A stretch of 9,783 bases of DNA from positions 1-9,783 of the forward strand of contig CAMVBP010000067.1 in NCBI GenBank assembly GCA_947165795.1. Direction: 5' to 3'. Shown here in pieces: positions 1 to 6,291 of the stretch. Positions within the stretch are counted from its first letter, which is position 1; each line of letters begins with the position of its first letter. A program made the translations under genes and the position numbers. Below the pieces are notes generated by a model. That model saw nothing but the letters and a program-made list of their open reading frames with translations. It did not search any database and had not been told where the DNA came from. This DNA comes from an uncultured Treponema sp. (GTDB lineage Bacteria > Spirochaetota > Spirochaetia > Treponematales > Treponemataceae).

Positions 1-805
1 GAATCATACCATTCTGCAACAAGTATGGCATTTCAAAGTTTGCATCAAGAATATGTCCGGCAGACATAATCATCATAATGATAATTGTAGGTTTAATACC
101 AGGCAAAGTAATGTGCCAGATTTTGCGGAGACGTCCGCAGCCGTCAATCTGAGCAGCTTCATACAAACAAGGATCAATAGCTGTCATAGCACCAAGATAA
201 ACGATTGTATTCCAACCTACTTCCTTCCATACATAAGTCCAACCTACTATATGCCAGAAGTACTTTGGAGTTGCCAGCCATTGAACCGGTTTTTTTACAA
301 AATTAAGCTTCAATAAAATACTATTTAAAATACCGTCCTCAACAGAAAGAGCATTTGCTACAAGTCCACAAACGATAACCCAAGAAAGGAAGTGAGGAAG
401 ATATGATACTGTCTGTACAAATCTTTTTATTCCTATATGACGAACTTCATTAAGGAATACTGCAATAATAATAGCAGTTATATATCCAAGCGCTGTGGTA
501 ATAAGACTCATTCCCACAGTATTTCTTAAAGAATTTAAGAATTCTCTATCTTTAAAAATTGTAACAAACCATTTTATTCCTACCCATTCCTGGTCACTAA
601 ATGGCTTATTAGGTTTATAGTTCTGGAATGCCATTGTCCAGCCCCACAGAGGAACATATCTGAACAAAATAACATAAAGAACAAATGGAACAGACATAAG
701 GATAAGCATCTTCTGCTTTCCTAAAAGCTGCAATTTACTTTTTCTATTTGCAAGAACCGTAGATTTATCTACTACAGCTTTAGATTCATTTTTTTTATTC
801 TTCAT
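1..805 (-). CDS. LplB-type sugar ABC transporter permease, 3' end cut off
   Basis: This gene encodes an inner-membrane permease of a carbohydrate ABC importer (MalF/LplB/YteP-like branch). Translating the minus strand from the ATG at 805 gives 268 uninterrupted residues before the window ends. The first 27 or so residues are polar and lysine-rich, followed by a membrane segment (about 32-52) and several more (about 105-125, 145-170, 185-215). The permease signature contacting the ATPase is clear: EAA begins at residue 216, followed by a conserved Gly and then ITLPG. A further hydrophobic run, rich in Ile and Met, comes next. Full-length relatives are about 300-320 aa, so roughly 40-50 residues are missing. 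It lies downstream of the solute-binding protein on the same strand, the usual order for LplA-LplB-LplC loci. No ATPase gene is visible; such systems often share one encoded elsewhere. The Shine-Dalgarno site is poor (GGTGG). Confidence 0.9.
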   Translation of the reverse strand, partial: MKNKKNESKAVVDKSTVLANRKSKLQLLGKQKMLILMSVPFVLYVILFRYVPLWGWTMAFQNYKPNKPFSDQEWVGIKWFVTIFKDREFLNSLRNTVGMSLITTALGYITAIIIAVFLNEVRHIGIKRFVQTVSYLPHFLSWVIVCGLVANALSVEDGILNSILLKLNFVKKPVQWLATPKYFWHIVGWTYVWKEVGWNTIVYLGAMTAIDPCLYEAAQIDGCGRLRKIWHITLPGIKPTIIIMMIMSAGHILDANFEMPYLLQNGMI

Positions 806-900
806 AAAAAACAACCACCAGAAAATAATTGACTGCCGGGCTATACTCGACAATTTAATAGCAATAATCGGAAATATCCCGACAATCACATTTTTTTTCA

Positions 901-933
901 AAAAAAAATCCACAGAAAAAACTCTCTCTGTGG
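901..933 (-). terminator. Rho-independent terminator between binding protein and permease genes
   Basis: Read on the minus strand, a 7-bp stem CCACAGA/TCTGTGG (933-927 with 916-910) closes a 10-nt loop and is followed by ATTTTTTTT (909-901). This is a standard intrinsic terminator shape with a modest stem. It sits after the solute-binding protein and before the permease, so it probably lets only part of the transcription continue. That would give more binding protein than permease. Confidence 0.75.
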
Positions 934-942
934 ACTTTCGTA

Positions 943-975
943 AAATGCAGGAATTCTTTATGAATTCCTGCATTT
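943..975. repeat. Perfect 14-bp inverted repeat downstream of the binding protein gene
   Basis: The arm AAATGCAGGAATTC (943-956) is repeated perfectly in reverse complement at 962-975, around a 5-nt loop. There is no T-tract beside it, so it is not itself a terminator. Placed after the binding protein stop codon and before the terminator at 901-933, it could protect the 3' end of the binding protein mRNA from exonucleases, or mark an RNA processing site. It could also be a protein-binding palindrome. Confidence 0.7.
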
Positions 976-977
976 GA

Positions 978-1005
978 TTAAGGGTAATATTAAATTACCG
1001 CTTAA
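978..1005. repeat. 11-bp imperfect hairpin just after the binding protein stop codon
   Basis: TTAAG plus GGTAAT (978-988) pairs with ATTACC (994-999) and CTTAA (1001-1005), with one bulged base at 1000 and a 5-nt loop. It starts 4 bp past the stop codon of the binding protein gene on the minus strand. It is AT-rich and weaker than the next two hairpins. It is the first of three in series. Confidence 0.5.
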
Positions 1006-1009
1006 TTAA

Positions 1010-2737
1010 TTACTCTGGAAAACCACCGTATGCTTTAACGCGCTGGTCAAGCTGCTTCTGGAAGTATGCATTCCATACATCCAAAGATGGTCTCATACCT
1101 GCAACATATTCATCCCAAGTCTTATCAAAGTCTTTGATATCGCCCATGATGAGTTTTGGAAGATATTTCTTTGCATAGTTCTTTTCGTAAACTGTCTGAG
1201 CAAGAGCAGCTTCTTCTTCTTCTCCACCGTTTTCAGCAGATGGGTTACACTGCCAGAGTGGGTACCATCCAGCGTTTCTTGGAGGTTTCTGATTCAACTG
1301 CATGAACTCTTTGTAAGAACCTACACCGTAAGCCTTCCAAAGTTCTACGTCTACAGGTTTCTGGTTAGCATAGTATTCCCATGGAAGGTCTGTCATCTGG
1401 CGTGTATATCCAGAAGGCAATGTTCCTTCGAGTTTTGGAGCTTCTTCTGCCCAGAGCTGAGCTGTGTGTTTGTGCATGAAGTTTGGATCGTTCCAGTTGT
1501 CTCTCATAGCCTGAGTTCTGTAAGCACCACCCTTTGTTCCTGTTATAGAACCGTCTGTATCAACGAGGTAGTCTTCGCCTTCAAATCCCCAGTAAAGAAC
1601 TTTCTGGTTTTCTTCTTTAATCATTTCATCCATGAATTTGATGATCTTGATAGCTTTTTCTTCTGGACATTTTGTAGAGATACCATAACCTCTCTGGAGG
1701 TTAGGAAGAGCATCGTCTACGTAGAATGGCATAATACTTTCGTCAAATGTAACAGCGAGTGGAGCATATGTTCTTTCGTCCATACCAGCTGTATAGAGAG
1801 CCTGGTCATATTCAGCCATGAATTCCCATCCCTGGATGAAGAAACCAAGAACACGACCCTGTGTTACTTTTGCAAAGTACTGGTCTTTGTTATCTGTGAA
1901 AGAAGCTGGATCAATCAAACCACGTTTGAAGTATCCGTTAGCCATCTTGTACCATCTCTTAGCATTTTCGTCAGAGAAGTTGTCTTTGTAAACGTATTTT
2001 CCGTTTTCAAGAACAACGTGTCCGTTACCATCGTTTGGATATCCAGCGAGGAAGTTCGGTGGATTCCAGAGGTTGAATGCTTCCCAGTCATATGTAAGGA
2101 TTGAGAATGGAATTGTTGGTGCACCGTCAATTGTTGGATACTTCTTATAGTATTTTTCAAGAAGGTCAAAATATTCATCAACAGTCTTAATTACAGGATA
2201 ATCGAATTCTTTAAGAACTGCTTTCTGAATCCACCAAGCATTCTGGTTGTAATATGTATCAGATGGTTTTCCATCGTTTACACCATAGTTAGGAAGAGAG
2301 TAGATGTGCTCTTCAATAACGTTACCATTTGCATCTTTCTTAGAATCCTGATAAATCATCTTCTGCCAAGCTGATTCATAGTGTTTTTTAAGATTTGGAG
2401 CATACTGCTCTACTAATGGCTTAAGGTCGCGAAGAAGTCCAGCACCCTGGAATTTTTCAGAATCTACTTCTACGAGATCTGGAAGGTCACCTGAAGCGAT
2501 AAGTACACCAATCTTCTGGTCTTTATCACCTACAAGAATATCCCAATCGAATGTTACACCGAACTTGTCTTCGATCCATTTGTAAGTAGGGTTGTCAGCT
2601 GTAGGCTGTTCCCTCTGCTGAATTGTGAAGACAGAGATTTTCATCTTATCACTTTTTTTAGCTCCGCCATTTCCACATCCAACAAAACTTAATGCTAGAA
2701 CAGCTGTAGCTGCTAGTGCTAACATTACTTTTTTCAT
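1010..2737 (-). CDS. Solute-binding lipoprotein of a polysaccharide ABC importer (LplA/LipO-like)
   Basis: This is the extracytoplasmic sugar-binding component of the importer whose permease lies downstream. The 575-aa protein begins with MKK, a hydrophobic stretch (about 4-19) and a lipobox ending FVG-Cys21, followed by a Gly/Lys/Ser linker, so it should be lipid-anchored and face the periplasm. The length is typical of the LplA/LipO/YtcQ branch of family 1 solute-binding proteins and well above the roughly 430 aa of ordinary sugar-binding proteins. The mature part is rich in Trp, Tyr and Asp, as expected for carbohydrate stacking. A strong Shine-Dalgarno AAGGAGGA (2743-2750) lies 5 bp before the ATG. 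The gene is divergent from an AraC-type regulator, which is its likely activator. The ligand cannot be told from sequence; the neighbouring GH43 and esterase suggest a plant cell-wall oligosaccharide. Confidence 0.9.
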   Translation of the reverse strand: MKKVMLALAATAVLALSFVGCGNGGAKKSDKMKISVFTIQQREQPTADNPTYKWIEDKFGVTFDWDILVGDKDQKIGVLIASGDLPDLVEVDSEKFQGAGLLRDLKPLVEQYAPNLKKHYESAWQKMIYQDSKKDANGNVIEEHIYSLPNYGVNDGKPSDTYYNQNAWWIQKAVLKEFDYPVIKTVDEYFDLLEKYYKKYPTIDGAPTIPFSILTYDWEAFNLWNPPNFLAGYPNDGNGHVVLENGKYVYKDNFSDENAKRWYKMANGYFKRGLIDPASFTDNKDQYFAKVTQGRVLGFFIQGWEFMAEYDQALYTAGMDERTYAPLAVTFDESIMPFYVDDALPNLQRGYGISTKCPEEKAIKIIKFMDEMIKEENQKVLYWGFEGEDYLVDTDGSITGTKGGAYRTQAMRDNWNDPNFMHKHTAQLWAEEAPKLEGTLPSGYTRQMTDLPWEYYANQKPVDVELWKAYGVGSYKEFMQLNQKPPRNAGWYPLWQCNPSAENGGEEEEAALAQTVYEKNYAKKYLPKLIMGDIKDFDKTWDEYVAGMRPSLDVWNAYFQKQLDQRVKAYGGFPE

Positions 2738-2772
2738 AAAAGTCCTCCTTTTTATGACTTTATTTTTAAACG

Positions 2773-2799
2773 ATTTTAACTCACTTTCCCATTATTCAA
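2773..2799 (-). promoter_or_regulatory. Weak candidate promoter for the binding protein gene
   Basis: On the minus strand TTGAAT (2799-2794) and TAAAAT (2778-2773) are separated by 15 bp, shorter than the 17 bp optimum. A start near 2766 would leave a leader of about 29 nt holding the strong Shine-Dalgarno. The poor spacing would suit an activator-dependent promoter. No better minus-strand pair was found in this spacer. Confidence 0.3.
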
Positions 2800-2832
2800 A
2801 ATAAGAGAAAACCACTAATAAACTAGTTTTTC

Positions 2833-2848
2833 TGTAAAACGTTTAACA
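2833..2848. promoter_or_regulatory. 16-bp palindrome with CG centre, candidate operator
   Basis: TGTAAAACGTTTAACA has dyad symmetry at 14 of 16 positions around a central CG. This is the layout of LacI/CcpA-type operators rather than the direct repeats usual for AraC proteins. It lies midway in the spacer between the divergent regulator and binding protein genes. A related string, AAACGATTTTAAC (2768-2780), overlaps the weak binding protein promoter. No matching repressor gene is in the window. Confidence 0.45.
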
Positions 2849-2887
2849 TAATGATAAGTCCAGTTTTAATAGAAATAAACATTTATA

Positions 2888-2908
2888 TTTGCATAAAATT
2901 TATACAAA
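2888..2908. promoter_or_regulatory. 21-bp near-perfect palindrome over the araC -35 region
   Basis: TTTGCATAAA (2888-2897) and TTTATACAAA (2899-2908) are inverted repeats matching at 9 of 10 positions around one central base. The right arm covers the -35 hexamer of the proposed araC promoter (2901-2906), so a bound protein would compete with RNA polymerase. Autoregulation by the AraC protein is one possibility. AT-rich sequence raises the chance of coincidental symmetry. Confidence 0.45.
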
Positions 2909-2930
2909 ATTGCTATTTTTGTGCTATAAT
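2901..2930 (+). promoter_or_regulatory. Extended -10 promoter of the AraC-family gene
   Basis: A perfect -10 TATAAT (2925-2930) is preceded by TGC, forming an extended -10. A partial -35 TATACA (2901-2906) lies 18 bp upstream. Transcription should begin near 2937, only about 2 nt before the ATG at 2939, which makes the mRNA leaderless or nearly so. Confidence 0.7.
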
Positions 2931-2938
2931 ATTAACAA

Positions 2939-3841
2939 ATGACTAGTAAAAATACAAAAAAAGACGAATTTTACCTGCCTATAGGCGTTTTTTCGCAGAA
3001 AATTTACCTTTCTAAACCTCATCATCACATTGAATACGAAATTTTCTGGCTGGATGACGGCGAAGCCGAGTTTTACATTGACGAAACCTGTCATATCGTT
3101 CATAAAGGTGACTGCCTTTTCCTTGAACCGGATACCGTTCATTATGTTAAAAACCGGGAAGGAACTGAATATCACTATTATGCTTTTTGTTTTGACATTT
3201 CGGTTATTGGTGATAAAACAGATATCTGCAGAAAGACTTTTGAACGCATACGTTTTCACCGGTCTATAAATTTATCTGAAGAGCTATGCGCAAAAATTAA
3301 AAAATATGTTGAATTAAAAAAACAAAATTCCTTTGCATGTAATTTCTATATTAAAACTCTTATAATGGAAATAATATCTTACCTTATGCAAACCAATCAA
3401 TATGCGCTGATTACTCCTTTTGAAGAATCAGACGACCACGGTATTTTTGCAATTAATGTTGCCATTGACTATATAAAAAATCACTATCCTGAAAATATTA
3501 GCCTTAATGATATTCTTGAATCTGTAGATTACAGTAAAAGCCATTTCTGCAGGCTGTTCAAGGAAAAAACCGGTCTGAATATTATTGAATACATAAATAA
3601 ATTCCGGGTAGAAAAATCGTGCCTGGACCTTATTTACACTAATAAAAATATTACGGAAATTGCAACAGAAAACGGCTTTAACAACATCCAGTATTTTTCG
3701 CGAATTTTTAAGGAATTTATGAATTGCACGCCTAAGCAATATCAGAAAAGCCAGTCGGGAAAATTTGAGACTAACAGATATCTTCCCGACAATTCGGCCC
3801 AAACAATTATTGCAGCAAATATTCCGAATTCTATTATATAA
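2939..3841 (+). CDS. AraC-family transcriptional regulator with N-terminal cupin sensor
   Basis: This 300-aa regulator probably controls the divergent importer and perhaps the adjacent glycosidase. The N-terminal part (about 12-90) is a cupin-like sensing domain, with a His triplet (28-30), alternating acidic and aromatic strands, and HKGDCLFLEPDTVH (55-68), the usual strand pattern of AraC_binding domains. A helical linker follows (about 112-165). The C-terminal part (about 170-270) is the double helix-turn-helix: the first around 188-208 (ISLNDILESVDYSKSHFCRLF) and the second around 237-257, ending in the family signature GFNNIQYFSRIFKEF and then TPKQYQK. An in-frame TAA (2933-2935) lies two codons before the ATG, so the gene cannot begin further upstream. 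There is no Shine-Dalgarno, consistent with leaderless translation. It converges with the GH43 gene, with 13 bp between stops. Confidence 0.92.
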   Translation: MTSKNTKKDEFYLPIGVFSQKIYLSKPHHHIEYEIFWLDDGEAEFYIDETCHIVHKGDCLFLEPDTVHYVKNREGTEYHYYAFCFDISVIGDKTDICRKTFERIRFHRSINLSEELCAKIKKYVELKKQNSFACNFYIKTLIMEIISYLMQTNQYALITPFEESDDHGIFAINVAIDYIKNHYPENISLNDILESVDYSKSHFCRLFKEKTGLNIIEYINKFRVEKSCLDLIYTNKNITEIATENGFNNIQYFSRIFKEFMNCTPKQYQKSQSGKFETNRYLPDNSAQTIIAANIPNSII

Positions 3842-3854
3842 GCTGGCCTGCAGA

Positions 3855-5363
3855 TTAATTAAAAGAAATTGACTTTAACTGTCCGGTTCCGCCGCCCGTA
3901 AATTTTAAATAGAGTGCATTTACACCGTCTTTAAAATCTATTGAAGCAGAATGCTCTTCCCAGAAATTTGAACTGTCTGTTAATTCAATTTTTCCAAGAA
4001 CTTCTCCGTCCCATTTGTTCATTACTTCAAAACTGCCGTAAATATATCCGCGTGTTTTTATAGAAATTTTATGAACGTCCTTAAAATCAAAATATTTAAA
4101 ACCGATTGTTGTATTTTTACAGATTCCTGCAATAAATGAAGAATCTTCTGCTTTTTCTATTCCTTCATAAGGAATTCCGTTTGCCTGATCGCGGCCGTCC
4201 TGTGTTACCTTTGGATAATCCGGGGCAACATACATGGAAGGCTTATCTGTAAATAAATTACATGCAAGATAAGCACCGTATTCGCCTTTTGCAGGAAGAG
4301 GTCCGCCGTTTAATCCGCAGGAAGTAATTTCTACCTGAGGAATTGTTCCGTCTTCTAGAACTTTAATTTTTTCTGCACAGCCCTGGCGGCTGAACCAGGT
4401 TCCGTTTGTATGACGATGATAGAATATGTAATATTCACCGTTTATAAATTCTATTCCGCCGTGATTGTTTGCACCGTATGCAGCAGGCATGTCTGAAGGT
4501 TTGTACGAATTAATGCCAATATCGCAGTTACTTACAATTACTCCGCGATATTTAAAGTCGCCGACAGGATTTTTACTTGTTGCATAGCAAAGTTCATGCA
4601 TAACCTGAGAAGAATATACAAAATAATATGTGTCGCCTATTTTTCTTATTGAAGAAGCTTCAAAAAATGCATGATTTTTAAATCCTTCCCAATTTTCTAC
4701 AGAAGAAAGTTCATACGGACATTCTGCTGATTTTTTCTGTTCTTCTGCAAGCTTAAATGCTTTTTCTTTTTCAAAAGCATAACAATCGCCAGGAACTATT
4801 ACTTTTGGTTCTTCTTCTATTGTAAGCATATCTTTTCCAAGGACTGTTGCCATGGCACCAATTCTGTCTTTCATGTTGTTTCCGCAGAATGCTGTATAAA
4901 GATATGTTTTATCTCCTTCTGTAATAACTGCAGGATCAAACTGAGGCATATCGCCTTTTCTGTCTCCAAGGCGAGTTCCATCTTTATAATGAACGTATCC
5001 GTAGAATTTATATTTTCCTGCAGGTGTATCGCAGACTGCAACAGAAACAAATCCTACTTTGTCGTAAACATAAAACAAATAATAGCGTCCGTCCGGGCCT
5101 ACACAAACATCCGGTGCATATAAAACCATTCTTCCGTTATTTGCCGGATCATCTTCTTTTTTATAAATAATTCCTTCAAAGCGCCAGTCGCTTAAATCAT
5201 TTACAGGAGCTGAATAGCAGACATAATCTCCAAGACAAAATACACAGCCGTTTGCAAGGTCGTGTGAACCGTAAACATATACACGGTCTCCAAAAACATG
5301 AGGCTCTCCATCCGGAATATATTCCCAGGAAGGAAGATAAGGATTATATGCGTTTTTATTCAT
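3855..5363 (-). CDS. Glycoside hydrolase family 43 enzyme with C-terminal CBM6-like domain
   Basis: This 502-aa enzyme probably removes arabinofuranosyl or xylosyl units from hemicellulose-derived oligosaccharides. The five-bladed propeller covers about 5-345. The opening IPDGEPHVFGDRVYVYGSHD carries the predicted general base Asp18, QFDPAV holds the predicted pKa-tuning Asp143, and FFEASSIRK holds the predicted general acid Glu235. A lysine/glutamate-rich insertion lies at about 197-226. Residues about 415-502 resemble a family 6 carbohydrate-binding module (KYFDFKDV, then strands ending ALYLKFTGGGTG). No signal peptide is visible, so it should act in the cytoplasm on imported oligosaccharides. 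The start at 5363 is chosen because AGGAGA lies 5 bp upstream and the family motif begins at once. An open frame reaches 5462, but those 33 extra residues come from the GC-rich element. Exact substrate is not determinable. Confidence 0.9.
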   Translation of the reverse strand: MNKNAYNPYLPSWEYIPDGEPHVFGDRVYVYGSHDLANGCVFCLGDYVCYSAPVNDLSDWRFEGIIYKKEDDPANNGRMVLYAPDVCVGPDGRYYLFYVYDKVGFVSVAVCDTPAGKYKFYGYVHYKDGTRLGDRKGDMPQFDPAVITEGDKTYLYTAFCGNNMKDRIGAMATVLGKDMLTIEEEPKVIVPGDCYAFEKEKAFKLAEEQKKSAECPYELSSVENWEGFKNHAFFEASSIRKIGDTYYFVYSSQVMHELCYATSKNPVGDFKYRGVIVSNCDIGINSYKPSDMPAAYGANNHGGIEFINGEYYIFYHRHTNGTWFSRQGCAEKIKVLEDGTIPQVEITSCGLNGGPLPAKGEYGAYLACNLFTDKPSMYVAPDYPKVTQDGRDQANGIPYEGIEKAEDSSFIAGICKNTTIGFKYFDFKDVHKISIKTRGYIYGSFEVMNKWDGEVLGKIELTDSSNFWEEHSASIDFKDGVNALYLKFTGGGTGQLKSISFN

Positions 5364-5368
5364 AGTTT

Positions 5369-5374
5369 TCTCCT
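5369..5374 (-). promoter_or_regulatory. Ribosome binding site that fixes the GH43 start
   Basis: AGGAGA, 5 bp before the ATG at 5363, supports that start over the upstream in-frame ATG at 5462, which would translate a structured repeat. The site touches the edge of the repeat element. Confidence 0.75.
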
Positions 5375-5480
5375 GAGTGTGAGGGATTGGAGCACCTTTA
5401 GTCCCGCGCAAGCGGGATGAGCCGCGGTTAGTCGGCGAAGTGCGTAAAGCCCGGCCCCGCATTTATGCGGGGACACACCC
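5375..5480. repeat. GC-rich multi-hairpin intergenic element, REP- or MITE-like
   Basis: This 106-bp block has about 63% GC by hand count, while the surrounding genes are clearly AT-rich. It holds TCCCGC/GCGGGA (5402-5407 with 5412-5417) closing a GCAA loop, a looser GCCG/CGGC pair (5421-5424 with 5433-5436), and CCCCGCA/TGCGGGG (5455-5461 with 5466-5472) closing TTTA. The ends GAGTGTG (5375-5381) and CACACCC (5474-5480) are inverted repeats matching at 6 of 7 positions. It fills the gap from the esterase stop codon to the GH43 ribosome binding site. No transposase or T-tract is present, so it is not an intrinsic terminator. A dispersed genomic repeat or a structured RNA are the main readings. 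Confidence 0.65.
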
Positions 5481-6283
5481 TATTTAAAAATTAAATTCAA
5501 AAAATTATATATTCCGCTTTGAATTGCCTTAAGATCGTGGTCGGCACCTGGAACTTCGTACCAAAGATGTTCCGTACCGTTTTGTTCCAGAAGCTTGTGA
5601 TAGCTGAGCGGAAATTGTCCTACAACGCTGTCATTTGTTCCGCAGCAGACAAGAAGTACTTTTGGAAGCGGCTCGGAATATTTTATGTCGGCTTCGGTAA
5701 GCTGTCCCTTGTGCTTCATTTTAAAATCGGTTGTAGGAACAAGGCCCGGTGCCGGAGCAATTGCGCAGACGTAAGACGCAAGCTGAGGTTTACTTATTGT
5801 AATAAAAAGTGTTTCGCGGCCGCCCAGAGAAAATCCGCAGATAAATGTATTTTCGCGGCCGGTTTTTACATTAAAATGATTTTCTACGTAAGGCATTAAA
5901 TCTACTGTAAGTTCGTTGATAAAATTATCGTAGCAGTTTACTGCTTCTTCCGTAAAATCGGGTTTGATTGAATTGTCTTTTGTGGCAAACATATTCGGGA
6001 AAATTACAATCATTTCTTTTGAACTGTCGTTTAATGAAAAATTTCCGAACAATTCTTTTATATGAAGATCTTTGTCGTTGGTGAAGGAATTTTCATCGCC
6101 GAAAATTCCGTGAATCATATAAAAAACCGGATATTTTTTGTTTGCGTCGTAATTTATTGGATAAAGCACATTAAACGCACGGTCCATGCCGCAGGTTTTG
6201 GAAAAATATGTTATTCTTTCGATTTTTCCGTACTGAAGATTTTCCTTAGCTTCCAGAATTTGTGAAGGACATAAATTTTCCAT
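5480..6283 (-). CDS. Alpha/beta-hydrolase esterase (esterase D / feruloyl esterase-like)
   Basis: This 267-aa protein belongs to the putative esterase family (PF00756 type) that includes S-formylglutathione hydrolases, acetyl xylan esterases and feruloyl esterases. The oxyanion-loop motif MIHGIFGDENSF (56-67), the nucleophile elbow GFSLGG with Ser152, Asp218 in CGTND and His249 in GADHD make a complete predicted triad. There is no signal peptide, so it should be cytoplasmic. A GGAGA ribosome site overlaps the stop codon of the dehydratase gene upstream, with 8 bp between the genes, so it is co-transcribed with the synthase/dehydratase pair. It could deacylate imported oligosaccharides for the GH43 enzyme, or release or transfer an acyl product of the upstream enzymes. 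Sequence alone does not separate these. Confidence 0.85.
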   Translation of the reverse strand: MENLCPSQILEAKENLQYGKIERITYFSKTCGMDRAFNVLYPINYDANKKYPVFYMIHGIFGDENSFTNDKDLHIKELFGNFSLNDSSKEMIVIFPNMFATKDNSIKPDFTEEAVNCYDNFINELTVDLMPYVENHFNVKTGRENTFICGFSLGGRETLFITISKPQLASYVCAIAPAPGLVPTTDFKMKHKGQLTEADIKYSEPLPKVLLVCCGTNDSVVGQFPLSYHKLLEQNGTEHLWYEVPGADHDLKAIQSGIYNFLNLIFK

Positions 6284-6291
6284 TTTGTTAA

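Noticed and set aside
53..316. 87-codon plus-strand open frame
   Set aside because: It is antisense to the permease gene, whose EAA-loop motif is clear. The peptide has no recognisable features and there is no ribosome site.
1466..2104. 212-codon plus-strand open frame, and a minus-strand one at 1915-2181
   Set aside because: Both lie inside the solute-binding protein gene in other frames. Composition (Val/Ser/Phe/Cys-rich for the long one) is typical of the antisense of a Glu/Lys/Asn-rich protein.
2738..2938. A riboswitch or attenuator in the divergent spacer
   Set aside because: The binding protein leader is predicted to be short, no conserved riboswitch core or terminator with T-tract was seen, and araC has almost no leader.
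2924..3802. Open frames at 2924-3259 (-), 3030-3269 (+) and 3428-3802 (-)
   Set aside because: All overlap the araC-type gene, which has a complete cupin and double helix-turn-helix. They show no family motifs.
5375..5480. A CRISPR repeat unit or an intrinsic terminator in the GC-rich element
   Set aside because: There is no repeated unit with spacers, and no T-tract follows either strong stem on either strand.
5519..6265. Plus-strand open frames at 5519-5899 and 6062-6265
   Set aside because: They are antisense to the esterase gene, whose catalytic triad is intact.
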